The notes: generated by a model not told the origin, from the sequence alone. DNA of 64,000 bases from Cymodocea nodosa (GCA_036874045.1 CM072342.1:8578501-8642500); one strand, 5' to 3'; positions 1 to 12,720 are shown, numbered from the stretch's first letter. Program-made: numbers and translations.

Positions 1-845
1 GTTGATTAACCATATATAGGTGAACTGGTATGATATTTTTGTTTCTCATATTTTAAACTTTCAGAGTAAATTATTTTATGGTGTTACATTTTTAAAAATT
101 GTGGTAAGTCAAATAGATATTACACCTTGGCCATAGAAAGATTAAAGTCAAGATCTTTCTTTGCATAAGAACTACAAAAATACCAAGAAATAAATACACC
201 TATAATTCGATAGCAACAACAACAAGATTGCAAACTCAGTCACAATAGCAACAACAACAAGATTGGCAAACTCAGTCACAACAGCAACAACAATAGTCAA
301 CATAGTTTTCAAAGCAATAGCAACATATAGTACATGAACAACATATAGGTATACATACAAATACACATATAGGTATACATACAGATACACATATAGATTT
401 ACATACAGACATAAATATAAAATTCTTACGGCAACCATCACAAGTTTCACATTCAGATTTAGGTCAAGTAATAATTGATCAGATCAATAGAGTAAGTATA
501 GAAATTGCAAGGAAAATTTTAGATACTCTACTAAATATTTTTCAAAGACAAAGAGGCTTGTGATTTATTCATTGTAATTTGTTACCAAAAATTACTTATG
601 TAAAGAAATTACATTATGTAAACTATTTACTGCATTTAATGCCATACACTTGTTTTCGACAATTCTAGTTTAAAACAGTTTATTCTTATCCATAAAAGTT
701 ATGCATGTTTAAAAATTTCTTTTTGAACGATATATACTTAGCAAATTTTTCTTCCTTACATTTTATTTACTTTTTTATAATGCCAAAAAGGAGAAGATAA
801 ATTATTTGACTTATTAGGTTTTGACATCATCAAAAAGGGGGAGAT
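1..845 (+). mobile_element. 3' internal tail of a Ty1/copia-like element (Copia-1)
   Basis: No intact ORF is present. Reading the plus strand at about 225-560 gives a decayed glutamine-rich stretch, then short repeats of the form HIGIHTDT, then a more normal segment ending near 561 (QVIIDQINRVSIEIARKIL...). This could be the end of an extra 3' ORF, but I do not recognise the protein. The stretch ends in two purine-rich tracts (783-796 and 831-845) and runs straight into an LTR start, which is why I assign it to a copia-type element. Tracts of the AAAAAGGGGGAGAT kind are typical of Sirevirus-like elements. The rest of the element lies to the left of the window. Confidence 0.5.
831..845 (+). 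other. polypurine tract of Copia-1
   Basis: CAAAAAGGGGGAGAT lies immediately before TGTTAGGA, the LTR start. It is the expected primer site for plus-strand DNA synthesis. A similar tract (CCAAAAAGGAGAAGAT) lies about 45 bases upstream. Confidence 0.7.
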
Positions 846-2110
846 TGTTAGGAATTTTGTTTTGATGATAAATACTTTATTAAGTTTTTAAATAATTCTA
901 AATAATATTTTCTAAGTATAATAGTCACGTAATTAAATGTTGAAAAGTTATTAGAAAATTTCATTTAAAATTTTGAATAGTTAACTTTTAGATAGTTAGA
1001 TTTTCAGATAGTTAAATTTTCAAATAGTTAAACTTTCGATTTAGTTGAAGAGTTATGTTAAAAACTCATATAGTTAAGTTATCTACATGTGTTTTTAATA
1101 TTTTAAGTTGTCACGTGTTTTCCATGTGCATTTGGTAATGAAAATCGAAGAGTTAGATACTATTCGAGTTTTTATATGCATGGATGATAACTGTTCGAGT
1201 TTTATAAAATGACTAATGAATAAATAAGTTTTCTTTATTCAGTCACGTGTTTTACAATTGAAAAACTTGAAGAGTTATAGATAAGTGTGTGAGTTTTTAC
1301 AAGACTTAAAGGATAAGTGTTCGACTAAAGTGGTGACTTAGAAGAAATTCTACAAATCTCCAGGAAAATAAAGTTTCGGTGAATCTACAAGTGGAAATCA
1401 TGGAAATTTCAAAATGATAGTGGAGAAAGTTAAAATTCAAAATAAGAAGTGGATAGTGGAAATTCAAAAAGATAGTGGAAATTGTGGCTAATTTGAATTT
1501 GAAATTAATACGTGGATTATGAATTATGGATTAAGTGGATGAACATGTTGAACGTGAAGTCAAAGTTTGACTACTAAAAATAGAGGGTATGAGCTGCATT
1601 ATGATCATCCTAATCCCCAATCACAAATTGAAAGACTAAGTCTGAATATTCAATCTTAATCTCAAATATCAAATCTAAATATTCATTTTCATATCAAATC
1701 TAGAAAAATTCTCTAACATCAGAAGAAGTTCAGAATTCTAAGCAATTTTAGAAAAGGAGCTACAAATGCAAGAAGTCTAGAAATTCAACAACTAGAGAAG
1801 AAGAGATACAGAAGATGAGCAAAAAGAAGGAAAATAAGCTACGTGCATAAAGATTAGGTTTTATATAATTCAAAATTAGCTTTGAATAAGGACTTCATTT
1901 TCTATTTGAATTGTATATCAAACATTACTGTATCAAAACCGATAAGAAGGGAATTGAGTTGAAAAGATATTGTAAATTCTTTCTTTAAAGTTTATAAAGA
2001 ATAGAATTTTATTTACGAGTGTTTTGTATTCTTGTTTTATTCACTGGTAATTTTAATTACTAAAGACACAATTCACCCCTCCTCTTGTAATACAATGATT
2101 CTACGACTAC
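846..2110 (+). repeat. 3' LTR of Copia-1
   Basis: It starts TGTTAGGAATTTTG directly after the polypurine tract. Near its right end it has AATTCACCCCTCCTCTTG, a pattern shared with the end of the copia-type LTRs at 49168 and 57760 (minus). The body at 960-1330 holds many copies of inverted-repeat motif (b) (GATAGTTA and ...CGAGTTTTTA forms). The right boundary, near 2085-2110, is uncertain because the terminal CA and the target duplication cannot be fixed without the 5' copy. To its right the ORFX of Gyp-1 begins, so Copia-1 probably inserted into or truncated Gyp-1. Confidence 0.55.
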
Positions 2111-2132
2111 AACAATTACAAATTTCCACAAA

Positions 2133-4192
2133 CTAGTCTTTTCTTTTTAGCTCTTTTATCTCCTTTTGAAGCTCTAACATTTGCTATTCTAATTTGGATA
2201 TCTACTCCCAAGACAATGTAGACTCTTCAAAAGGTTCCATAGTAGTAGAAAAAGTAGCAATAGAAGCATAATTCTTATATTCCTTTACTGAAATAGCCCT
2301 AGATCTCTCATCTTCTTTGATGTCCATTTCGTGAAGTTTATAACATCCACCATTAATACTAATATCAAGTCTCCAAAAAATAATTTCTTCTTAGTAGATT
2401 TGATCTTGTATAAGAAGACTCTACACTAGTTTACTTGAATTTTTTTAACAACTACATAAGTGGCCAATTTAACAAACTGACTTAGCTTTATATCGTGGCC
2501 ATGTCTCTAATAAACAGTCTTTACTAATATGTTTGCCACTATGTGTGCCTTCCTTTGTGATATTTCATTCTATTTAGTAATGACACATGATGATCAATGG
2601 CTAAATATTCCTTGATTTCCTGTTCTATCCATCCAAGTGTAGTTATATTTTCCAAAATTTCTATCTCTTCATTTTTTAGCCTAAAATGGTTGTGAAAGAG
2701 CTTAGGTGTTAATTGTATTTCCACCTCCTCTACATTTGAAATTAACACTCTATTTTCTTCTCTCAGATTGGCATAAAAACTAAGCACTAAATTCTTATAA
2801 ATTATATACCTATTTGACTTGGGAATTAATTCCAGTAGTCCCTGGAATTCAAATAGTTCTTTGATATCTTCCATTCTAATCTAGTTAACTAGCCTATTAT
2901 ATAAAATATGATATCCCTTTATCTCTTGGTATTTTTCATATGCTTCCTAATTCTTAAAATGAATTACATTCATCACTGTTGTTGTAGAGGGGTTAGGAAA
3001 CTGAATTTCCATTTCATCCTCTAGAGAGATTTATTCTTCAATTTTCTCCTTAGTTTGCTGATGTTGTTGCTAAAGAGAAAATTGTTTAGAGATTCTTGTT
3101 CTTCAACTTTGATATGTGGTGGAGAGCTTACAATACTTTTCACACTCTTTTCCTTTAGACTATCTAGATATTCTTGAAGAGTTTCATCCTCTTCACTGGA
3201 ATCTATCGAACTGTTCTCTTTAGTTTCTATAATTTCCTTTTTAGCTTCATCTCTTTCTTCTTTTGCCTCTCCAAAATCCATAGTCAGTCTTTTCAAAATA
3301 TGTGGAGGATTTGGACGTAGGCTCAAGTATAGTATATTTTGCCCTTTCAATCTCTTCTTTTTTTTCCTCTTGCTACTATTCTTGCTACTCTTCCTACTAC
3401 TCTTCCTCCTCATCTAATAACAAATCAATGTATATGGGCTCTTTTTGCCCATCTTTAAAAATTGTAGGCTCCTACTTAATTTCTAAAGTCTTTATCACTA
3501 CTTTTTCTTTCCTTCTTATTAATTGTGTTTATTATTCTTCTTCTAATAATAAATTCAAAAACATGGGCTCCTCAAGTCCTTTTTCATAGTTTTAGGCACT
3601 TTTTGCTTAATAATTATTAGCTTAGAATGACCAGCTTTAGATTCTCTTGGTGTAGTAACTAGCTCTAGTTTCTATATGATATTGTTCCACCTTAATATCA
3701 TAATGGACTTTTAATTCATCTTCTACCCGTTTCTTCTTCATGGCATCATACAAAATTAGGGCTTTAGCAAAAGTTGAACTTTTGTTCTAGGTGTCTCTTG
3801 TTGTACTGAAGTTTCAGGTTGTTCATGCTCTTATTGTAGCTATTCTCTAGTTCTATATTTTTCCATATAATAAGTTATTTTCTTTAAGAACCATAGCCTT
3901 GATTTATACCTAATTAATTCTAGGACAACTTCGTTATTAGGTCTATCATTCTTTCCCTATTAATGATAGTGTTAGTTGCCACTCTTATTCTAGTTTCTAA
4001 AATACTTAGCATTTTTACATTTAAATCTACTAACTTTTGTGTAAAGCAAAAATTTTATTCTTTTACCTCTTGTAGCTCTTTCTCCCTGGTTGTATTTTGA
4101 ATTTTTTTCCTTGAATGCCCATCTTCAGAGTGTTTTAGGAACTCTATAGTGTCAATCTCATCTTCCTAGTTCTGTTTCATCTTCTGCTTCAT
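2133..4192 (-). pseudogene. ORFX of Gyp-1 (putative plant-transposon-type protein), broken
   Basis: The homologue of Gyp-5 ORFX, read from an ATG at 4192 to a TAG at 2133. Its start (M-K-Q-K-M..., then a TAG at codon 9) lines up with the Gyp-5 start, which has a TAG at the same codon. The middle is rich in Glu, Lys and Ser (open at 3413-3021). The conserved part at 2874-2539 contains YKNLVLSFYANLREENRVL and LFHNHFRLKNEEIEILEN, the pattern I associate with the plant transposon-protein domain called Transposase_32. The C-terminus is a short Glu/Lys-rich probable coiled coil ending KELKRKD. Stops and frame changes make it non-functional. Its role is unknown; by position it is env-like. Confidence 0.6.
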
Positions 4193-4309
4193 TGTATTAT
4201 AGGACTAAATGAAATAGGAATGGTTTTTATAATGCTAAGTACTAAATCATTTTTTTGCCAATAATGCCCCCAATCCTATGTTTTTAAAGGTTAAATAAGC
4301 CCTACATTT

Positions 4310-4512
4310 TGGTGAGTTATCGAGTTATTTCTCGTGCAAATTACACGTAGCTTAACTTTACTACTCCATTGAGTTAGATGTTAACTCTATAGATTAAGTT
4401 CATGGACTTATCTTAGTACTCTATTGAGTTACAGGTTTACTCAATAGAATAAGTTCATGAACTTACTGCTAGACTCAACAGAGTAAGTTCGTTGAGTTAA
4501 GCTAACTCAATA
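4310..4512 (-). repeat. inverted-repeat motif (a) cluster, Gyp-1 spacer
   Basis: About five alternating arms of the type GAGTTA and TAACTCAA, with intervening AAGTTCATGGACTTA-like text. It lies between integrase and ORFX, like its counterpart at 32065-32170 in Gyp-5. Confidence 0.6.
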
Positions 4513-4559
4513 GACTTCCAAAAACAACAAAAAAAACTTTATCTAATAAAATATAATAT

Positions 4560-4990
4560 AAATATAATTTTTGCTTTGGTAGAAATTGAATCTTTGATTT
4601 GACTAACTCTTACTTTTAATTTTTCCCAAATTCAGTTGAATTGATATTTTGCTTCGATTGAATTGGTGATTAATATATATACATTTTGATTTTTTATTTT
4701 AGTCAAATTGATAGATTTCCAATTAGATAGAGATTTTATATATAAAATTTTCACTATTTTGGTTAAATTGATATATTGTTCCGGTCAAACTAACATTGCA
4801 TAATTATATATAAAAATTAATAATAAATTTTTTAGACTTTAGTCGAACTAAAAATAAATTTTGGTTAAACCAAAATTGTTTTAATATTAATAATTATATC
4901 TATATATTTTCTTTTTACTCAGTCAAATCAATATTAAACCTTGGTTAAACCAACAATTATACATAATATATATATTTAATTAATTTTTTT
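4560..4990 (-). repeat. inverted-repeat motif (c) cluster, Gyp-1 spacer
   Basis: An AT-rich stretch with repeated, decayed GGTTAAACCA / TTGGTTAAACC / TTTCGGT-type arms, matching the better-preserved cluster at 31820-32015 that follows integrase in Gyp-5. No coding capacity is seen. Confidence 0.5.
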
Positions 4991-5089
4991 ATATATATTT
5001 ATGATGCATTTCTCTTAAGTAATGGGACTTGGGTAGTCTTCTATTCTTACTTCTTCTATAATTTCAAATGTATTTTTGGAAATTTAAGG

Positions 5090-6312
5090 ATGGGTTGGAG
5101 TCTTTACCTATTAACTTTAAATAAATTTTTATTTTTAGGATTTTTAATTTCAATTGCTTCATGAGAATAAATATTTCATACTATGTATGATGTTGCCCAT
5201 CTAGATCTTAATTTTCTTGGAGGTTATGAAGTCTAGACATGTAAAGATACATCTCTTGTTCTATTTCAAAAGTTTTTGAGATAATTTTTCTATCATGCAT
5301 AACCTCATTTTTTCTTTTTTTACTAATGTTCTTGAATAAGCTTCATTTCTAAACTTCTCTAATTCTATATCTTTGTTTGCTTCGTATCTCTATGTTAATA
5401 TTTAAAGTCCTTAATGCCTAATAAGCTTTATGTTCTAATTTAGCAAATAAGTGACAACTCTTTCCATATACTATCCTAAAAGGTGACATTCTTAAATTAG
5501 TTTTATAAGTAGTTTTGTAAGCCCAAAGTGCATCTATTAACCTTGTAACCTAATATTTTCTAGTAGGGTTAACTACTTTTTTTAGAATTAGTTTGATTTG
5601 CTTATTTGCACTTTCAACTTGTCCACTTGTTTGAGGGTGATATGAAATTGTAATTTTGTGATTTATTCCATATTTCTTCATTAAAGATTCAAAACTTCTA
5701 TTACAAAAGTGAATTCCTCTGTCACTAATAATAACTTTAGGCACTCTAAATCTAGCAATTATGTTAGTTTTTATAAAATGTATTACCACTTTGTTGTCAT
5801 TGATTTTTGTAAGGATTGCCTTTATCCATTTAGATACATAATCCACACCTAGTAATATATAATTATATTGATTAGACATAGAAAATTGACCCATAAAATT
5901 AATTCCCCACACATCAAAGATTTCAACTTCAACAATAGGATTTAAAGGCATCATGTTTCTCCTTAATATCCTTCTTATTTGTTGATATCTTAAACAATTC
6001 AAATAATATTTGTAAGTATCTTTAAATAATGTTGGCCAATAAAATTCACATTGTAAGACTTTGGCAGTAGTTTTTCTTGAACTAAAATGTCCTTCATATG
6101 CTTGTCATGACAGAAAGATAACATACTTTCATATTAAGTTTAGGGAATACACCTCCTTATGACTAAATTAAGACATTTCTTAAATAAGTAAGAGTCTTCC
6201 CAATAGTAATATTTTACTTTAGAAAAGAATAATTTCTTATCCTGCCTATTCCAATATTTAGGTGTTAATCCTATAACTAAATAATTAACTATGTCTGTAT
6301 ACTAAGACATTG
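5090..6312 (-). pseudogene. integrase of Gyp-1, broken
   Basis: Integrase would join the element's cDNA to the host chromosome. The best open stretch (6002-5550) carries the core: WGINFMG, IISDRGIHF and QVESANKQIK. The first catalytic Asp (WGID in the paralogue at 30856) is Asn here, so the DDE triad reads N-D-E. The zinc-binding N-terminus lies at about 6310-6000 and the C-terminal region at about 5300-5090, both interrupted by stops. It continues the pol polyprotein from RNase H upstream. Confidence 0.75.
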
Positions 6313-7233
6313 TTTCTAATATCATTAATTGTTCGTTAGGAAAATGATCCTTAAATTTAATTTTAGATTTTCTATTTGCAACTTTGATAAGTGATCAGCT
6401 ATTACATTCTAACATCCTTTTTGTCTTTAATTTCTAAGTCAAATTATTGCAATAATAATATCCATTAGATCAATCTAGGCTTAGTTTCTTTTTTTGTTAT
6501 TAGATGCTTTAAAGTTGAATAATCTATGTATACTATTACTTTAGCTCTAATTAAATATGATCTAAATTTTTCTAAGGCAAACACAATAGCTAATAATTTT
6601 TTTTCAATAGTTGTGTAATTTACCTAAGCTTCATTTAAGGTTTTGCTTGCATAATGAATTACTCTAGGAGAATTTTCTATTTTCTACCTTAGTACAACTC
6701 TTACAGCAAAATTAGATGCATCACACATTAACTCAAATGAGTGATTCCAATTAGGTGCTTGTATTATAGAGTTGTAATTAAGCTAGTTTTAAGCTTCCTT
6801 ATAATTTCTATTAAAGTTAAATGGGACATCCTTTAACAAATAAGTCAAAGGTTTAGCTATTTTGCTAAAATCTTTGATAAATCTTCTATAAAATTCTACA
6901 TGTCCTAAAACTGATCTAATATCTTTTATTAATTTAGGTTCTAGTAAATTTGAAATAACTTCTATTTTGGCTTTATCTACCTCTAGTTTTTTTATTGAAA
7001 TGACATGCCCAAAGACTATTCATTGTTTTACCATAAAATGACATTTTTCCCAATTTAAAACCAAATTTTTCTCTACACAATGGTTCAACACTAGTTCTAA
7101 GTTCTTTAAACATACTTTAAATGAAGTTTCATATATTGTAAAGTCATCCATGAATATTTCTAGAAAATCTTCTATCATTCTTGTAAAAATACCTTACATA
7201 CACTTTTGAAAAGTAGTTGGTGCATTATATAAT
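6313..7233 (-). pseudogene. RT (3' half) and RNase H of Gyp-1, broken
   Basis: The minus-strand translation gives a FMDDFTIY catalytic box near 7155, [14 protein letters not shown] near 7050, a [13 protein letters not shown]-like connection segment, the RNase H start (ELMCDASNF) near 6720 and a [10 protein letters not shown]-like segment near 6650. Frames are broken by many stops. The upstream part of RT is separated from this segment by the solo LTR at 7234-9414 and resumes at 9420. Confidence 0.7.
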
Positions 7234-9414
7234 TGTAAAGTATCAATTTGTGTATTTTATATATGTTAATTCATGCATGTTAAGGATTATAAAGTGCAAA
7301 TATATATGTTCTAATGTAGAATTACATGCAAATCATATTTTTAGACATATGCATGAATTAGGGATTAAATAGTCAATAATGCACAAATTTATCCTTTATT
7401 AAATTAACACCTAGTCAATTAGCCCATGTGTAAATTTAAGTAATTTTTATATTGATTTCATGTATGTCTTAAAAGAATTATCATTAAGATATGAAATCAA
7501 ATAATCCTCAATTGAGCAAGCAATATATTATGCACATTTCATTTTTGCTTTAAAATTGAGTAGCAATTTATGTGTAATGTGCATATGCATTTAATGTTAT
7601 GTTTGAGTTGTTGATAATAGGTGAGGACGTGGACCCTTGGATTAAATCATGGGAAATCAACAACCCATGGTTGTCCATCACACACTTCCAATTCTTGAAG
7701 ATATCAATCAATCAACCATCAAGACTTGCTTAATTTAGGAGGCCACAAATTGGAAGGTGTTTGAATTCTTTCCATAGATGAATGACAAGGGAAGAGAAAA
7801 GTGCATGGCCGACCAAGGAAACATCTGATCTCCTTTCTCCTCCATGAAAAGGACCAAGCAAAGAACTCCAAAGAAAAATTTCGTCCTCCCTTCTTCCAGC
7901 CAAGGTTGTGGACGAGCTCTCCTCCAAGGTTGGTGAGCTAGGCATCTTCCCCCTCATACTAGAAGACCTTCTCTCCACTCCAAGCCGACATACGGAAGGA
8001 CCTCCACGGGTGAAATCGGTGGTATTGGAGGCACGTGTGCAGCATTGGAAGAGCTTGAGACGTGATCTTTAAGATGAGGTATTAGAAGCATCAAAATTGA
8101 GAGGAAAGCCAACAACTTCATATATCTTGGAAGTGGTTGAAGACGTGTAGCCATCACTTCAAAGCAACCCTAGAGACCTCTTTTGGACGTGCTACAGGTG
8201 GTGACAACCCTGTGGTGTGTTGGTGTGGCGTCATTCAAAGTTGAAAGGGAGCTCATGCTTGAAGAAAGGTGGAGAACTCAAAGGTATATTAGAGAAAAGA
8301 GATCCTCATACTTGAATATCAAATTTTCATATCATATGTGTATGAGTATTTAGGTTTTCAATTCATTTGTTATGTGCACATGTAGTATGTTATTTAAATG
8401 AAGATTTTTTTAAATAATATTGGTTGTTTTACAATATATTTCGTGGAATATGGTTACTTCATGTGAATGTGTGAATGTTGTGAATAAAACTAACTCTTAA
8501 CCCTTGTGAATGCATATATATCCTATTTGCTGTAAAGTCTTGTATGAGCCTTGTTTTGTTATATGTTGTACGACTTGATTTCTTAGAGTTATATGTCGTG
8601 TTATAGCTTTTTTTGTAAGTACTTCAAGTGTAAAATACGTATGTAGAGCTTTTCGAATTTTTTAGAATGCATTTCTTTGGGTTTTCGATTATTCTTTCGA
8701 AGGTAGCATCTTCTCTGTTTTACTAGTCGAGTGACAGAAATTATGCTCGACGCCTTCGTGTTTCCTTGCTTTTGTGCGTTCTGAAATATTTTACTTTAAA
8801 TTTTTCTAATTAGAGAAACGAGTTATCTTTCAAGGAGCGGTAATTTCGTGGTGTTTCATGAAGATTTGATTGAGTTATGATTTTTACACTAATGACGCGT
8901 TTTTGGAAAGTTTTCAGAATCGTTTGGCGCACTGTTTTTATATCTGACTTTGGCAGCAACTTAGAGTGAATTAGTCCTGGAAATCACTGCCATTTTAAAG
9001 ATAACTCGATGACCTTTCCAACCAATATTTTATATGGATTTTTCAATGTCCAGGTTAGAAGAAATAAGAGTTAGAATTCGGACTAATTTCTGTGATTCCA
9101 GAAATGTTAACTTAAGATTTTCTTGAGTTTTCTAGCTATTAGCTCTAGGAATTAAAGTTTTATGCTACTTTTGAAATCTTTATTGTATTTTTGTAAATTG
9201 TAACTTGATTACACATAATTAGAGTTTTAATTATGGATTTAATAGAGTGGATGTTTTATCAAACAATCATTTTAATAAAATTATTTAAGACAAACTCCTT
9301 ATGGATTCGACCTGTACTAGCACATGCTTATTACAATAGGTACTGTGTGCTTGCGGTAATAAATGTAAAATTTGCACTTTTGCCGTTAATTTAACAACAC
9401 ATAAAAGTGTTACA
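7234..9414 (+). repeat. solo LTR of an unrelated gypsy family, inserted in Gyp-1 RT
   Basis: It begins TGTAAAGTATC and ends AAAGTGTTACA, so it has inverted TGTAA/TTACA termini. The 5-bp sequence ATAAT stands on both sides (7229-7233 and 9415-9419), and the RT reading frame of Gyp-1 resumes across it. The 3' end has the plant gypsy U5 pattern GATTCGACCTGTACTAGCAC ... GTGTGCTTGCGGT. With 2181 bases and no internal genes it is a single LTR left by recombination between two LTRs. Small ORFs inside it (around 7730-8157) are not credible genes. Confidence 0.85.
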
Positions 9415-9419
9415 ATAAT

Positions 9420-9546
9420 CTAAATAGTATTCTTTTAAAAGCATAAGTTCCATTAGGACATGTGAAAGTTATTTTCTTTTGATCCTCTAATATTACTAGA
9501 ACTTGATTATATCCTAAATACCCATCTAAGAAACAAAAATATTCCT
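9420..9546 (-). pseudogene. RT fragment of Gyp-1 upstream of the solo LTR
   Basis: On the minus strand this reads [14 protein letters not shown]..., then [20 protein letters not shown], the RT segment with the first catalytic Asp (FLDGY). It joins exactly to the RT remainder on the far side of the inserted LTR. Protease and the first part of RT are missing upstream. Confidence 0.75.
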
Positions 9547-9652
9547 AACATATTTTTAATGATAAATTCACACAATACTCTTATTGCTATGAAAACAAAA
9601 TAGTACTATGATTTTTAGATTTTCAATTCTTTGGCAACGGCTTAGAAAAACT
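9547..9652 (-). other. leader and degenerate primer-binding site of Gyp-1
   Basis: On the minus strand AAGCCGTTGCCAAAGAATTG (about 9646-9627) corresponds to the Athila-type site TGGCGCCGTTGCCGGGGA, complementary to a tRNA 3' end, probably tRNA-Asp. It follows the LTR end by about seven bases, as in Gyp-5. Several substitutions make it unlikely to work. Confidence 0.65.
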
Positions 9653-10822
9653 TGTCTTATCAGCTTAAGTGTATTTTTTTTATAAGTAACAAGTAATTTC
9701 ACAAATAATTTCTAATTTAATAACTTAGTTCATTAAATTGACTGCAAGTGCACAACATCTATGGTATAAGTGTGTAAGTACAGGTCAAACCCATAGGAAA
9801 TGATCAAAATCAATTTGACTCTATATATTTTCATAACCAGAGTTTGTGGAGTTATACTTAACTCAACAGACTATCCTCATTGAGTTATGCTTAACTTAAT
9901 GAGCCTTCTTAGTAACTTCTAATTAATATTGCTGCTTGTAGAGGAATATGATCATTCATTGGGTGATTTTATATATTACAAACATCTTTTAAACTTTCAA
10001 ACGCAATTTTATATTACATTCATCATTGATCAATTCTAGCATTCAATACTCCAAATAGTATATATATCAATCAAGATTTCAGAGATTTATATTAACATTT
10101 AAACAATCAATAATACGATTTTCTATTAACTAAAATAAAATAAATACTAAACATTCAATACTAACTAACTAACAATACAAACACAAATGATACAACATAG
10201 ATTTGATAAACATAAATTTGTAAATGAAAACAGATAATGATTTTTATTTTGTTTTTGTTCTATTCCTTAAGATGAATGAGTGATGAAAGGTGAAATTCTT
10301 TATTGATAGTATGAAACTTTTGTCATTACATGCGACACAATTACACTATTGAAAACTTAACCACTTATTGTTAAGCACTCCTCTCCTTACTAGATTGCGA
10401 ATTTAGACTTTTGTAAGTTGATCCTCTCTTCAGCATAGCGACATCAACTCGAAACCAATGCTAGAAGTTTTACTATCTCTTAAGAGATAATTCGGTGCTT
10501 GGTAAAAATGTCATTCCTTCTTGTGACATGATCACTCAACATAATGGTTGTCAGTCACCGTGTTTTACTTAGAATCGGCCCGACATTTGGAATGTATCCT
10601 CATAGACCTTCGATAGATGGTGGTAATGGTGGTATTGGTGGGAGTTCAAGGAATGTTCAACACTTTCTGTATGAATGTCCTTCCCCCATTTTTCATTTTT
10701 TTTCTTTTCATTTATATTTCTTCATTGTAATAACTACTTTCACTTGACTAGTTGGATTTCTTTCATTTGCAACAATGATGGTGATTAATTCTTCATTCCA
10801 CAATAAAAATCATGTGTAGTAC
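9653..10822 (-). repeat. partial 5' LTR of Gyp-1
   Basis: The minus strand ends AAGACA next to the primer-binding site. It is the same LTR family as 53269-55030 and distantly like the Gyp-2/Gyp-5 LTRs. It carries motif (a) arms at about 9838-9905. The LTR start is missing because Gyp-2 inserted at 10822. Confidence 0.7.
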
Positions 10823-12684
10823 TTTTTGGGTTTTCCCAGCACTACACTAGAAAAACTTGGATTTGGTACTTTTATTTTTACTTAGTTAATTTATCTTTAT
10901 GCCTATTCTTTCTTTTAGAAGTAAACAAACAACCTTTAATACAATTTAAATATTAATTCCAATTTGTACTTTAACTGCAAGTGCATAGTGTCTATTGTAT
11001 CAGTGTGCAAGTACAAGTTGATCCCACAGGGAATTGCTGACGAATTTAAGAAATGTTTGTTTGTGAACAATTCAAATTTATTTTCAATAAGCACTCCATT
11101 GAGTTACAGTTAACTCAACGGACTAAGTTCGTTGAGTTATGGCTAACTCAACGGACTATCCTCGTGGACTTAATTTAACTTCACGAGCCTGCCTCTTCTT
11201 TATAATATTGCTATTTACAAAGGAATTCGGCCAACCATTGGGCGATTCCACAGATTGTAAATAACATCAATTAAGCTTTTTAATGCTAGTTAACATTGGA
11301 TTTATCATTAAGCAATACTAACATTCAGATGATTCAAACAGTCACCATTAAAATCTTTAAGTTTTTTGTACGAACCAATTTCAGTAAACTGTAAAATTAA
11401 AACTAACATAAAACAATCATAAAACTGATACAGATAACATTAATCACGATACAACACAAACAATACAACACTCAAATACAACATACAAACAAAGATAAAT
11501 TGTTTTTGGTATTTTTGTTTTTTTTGATGTAATGGGCGAAAGGTGAAATGTAAAGTAATCTCACTTGACATTAAATACTTCCGACACTACTTGCAACATG
11601 ATTACACCACTGAAAATTAAATCACTTACAATTCTGTCTCCTCTCCCTATAGAATCGCGAGTCCAGAATTGCAAGATGATCTCCTCTTTAGCATACAGGC
11701 ATCAACCCGAAGCCAATGCTAAAAGCTTTACGATCTCCTGAAATATGAGTCGGTGCTTGGTGAAAATGTCTTCCCTTCCCGCGACGTGATCACTCCTCAC
11801 AGTGGTTGTCAGGCACTATGTTTGGCTCGGAATCGACCCAACATTAGGTAAGTATCTTCACAGACCTCCGATGATTGATGATTATGGTGGTGATACAATG
11901 GTTGGTGTGATACTTCGGAGAATCGCCGATACTATTTGCAGAAAGCTCGATGCTCCTCCTCTATATACATTGGCCGTCCATCGATCACACACCCTTCTTC
12001 TTTTTTTCTTCTTTTCTTTTATATTTCTTCAGTAGTAACTGCTTCTACTTGAATGATCGGTTGGATTTCCTTCCTTCAGATCAACGACGATGATTTCTTT
12101 CTCCCTACGCGATTGAATTCCTGCGTGATACGTGCAAACGTGGTTTTTTCCTTCCAACTGTCTGTTCCTGCAACCGCTACAGTGGCATTTTAGAAAATAT
12201 ATAGTCCGTGGAGTAAGAGATAACTCAACAGACTTTCTTCGTTGATTTAACTATAAAACACGTGCAAAAAATAACAACTTAAGTTTATAACGCTAACCTA
12301 ACGCGTTGCCTTAGTGTTCAATATAGCAACTCAACGCGTACAGTTATGCTAACTTAACGAGTTATAACTTAAGTAAATCTACCAGATCTCGACACGTGTC
12401 ATCAGTAGTTTAAACATAAAATAACATTTCGGAGAGTTATAGGTCTAACTATCCGATGCTCAGATGCATTTTCGGATACTTAAGAATTTCACAGCTTGCA
12501 ATTTACTAACAGTTCATAAATGTACTAAATTAACATTAATTCCCCAAAATTAAGCAGATTCTTCAATTAAAGCATATAACAGTGCAATTATAACATAATG
12601 GCTTAATTCTCATATGATAAGCTAAATATTATGCAATTAACCATCATTTAACCGTTAATAATATGCACTTTTTCATTCTAAACA
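10823..12684 (-). repeat. 3' LTR of Gyp-2
   Basis: The minus strand starts TGTTTAGAATG directly after the polypurine tract and ends near CTGGGAAAACCCAAAAA. The same LTR occurs at 24872-27010 and 50740-52948 (plus) and 57935-59788 (minus). It contains motif (a) at 11095-11185 and 12205-12365 and motif (b) near 12430-12480. The terminal CA seen in Gyp-5 (AAACA) reads AAAAA here. Confidence 0.85.
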
Positions 12685-12720
12685 CTTCCCCCATACCTAA
12701 ATTTTGCTAGTCCCTTAGCA
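12685..12720 (-). other. terminal polypurine tract of Gyp-2
   Basis: On the minus strand GACTAGCAAAATTTAGGTAT is followed by GGGGGAAG and then the LTR start. The same arrangement is seen before the 3' LTRs at 50740 and 63648. Confidence 0.75.

Larger units (their letters stand above)
2111..10822 (-). mobile_element. Gyp-1: decayed Athila-like Ty3/gypsy element
   Basis: Read on the minus strand, the order is partial 5' LTR (10822-9653), primer-binding site (about 9646-9628), short leader, RT fragment, RNase H, integrase, spacer, ORFX. The zinc-knuckle ORF and the protease are missing: a leader of about 80 bases is followed directly by RT near the LDGY motif, so the 5' part of pol has been deleted. 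A 2.18-kb solo LTR sits in RT. The element is cut on the left by Copia-1 just after the ORFX stop, and on the right by Gyp-2, which inserted into its 5' LTR. Proteins resemble those of Gyp-5 at moderate identity. Confidence 0.75.

Noticed and set aside
172-450. Minus-strand ORF with repeated VYLYVYLY text
   Set aside because: It is the complement of a low-complexity CA/TA-rich repeat in the Copia-1 tail; no gene-like composition.
3302-3589. Plus-strand Ser-rich ORF
   Set aside because: Shadow of the Glu/Lys-rich part of ORFX on the minus strand.
7730-8157. Two minus-strand ORFs of 82 and 67 aa
   Set aside because: Lie wholly inside the solo LTR 7234-9414, no recognisable domains.
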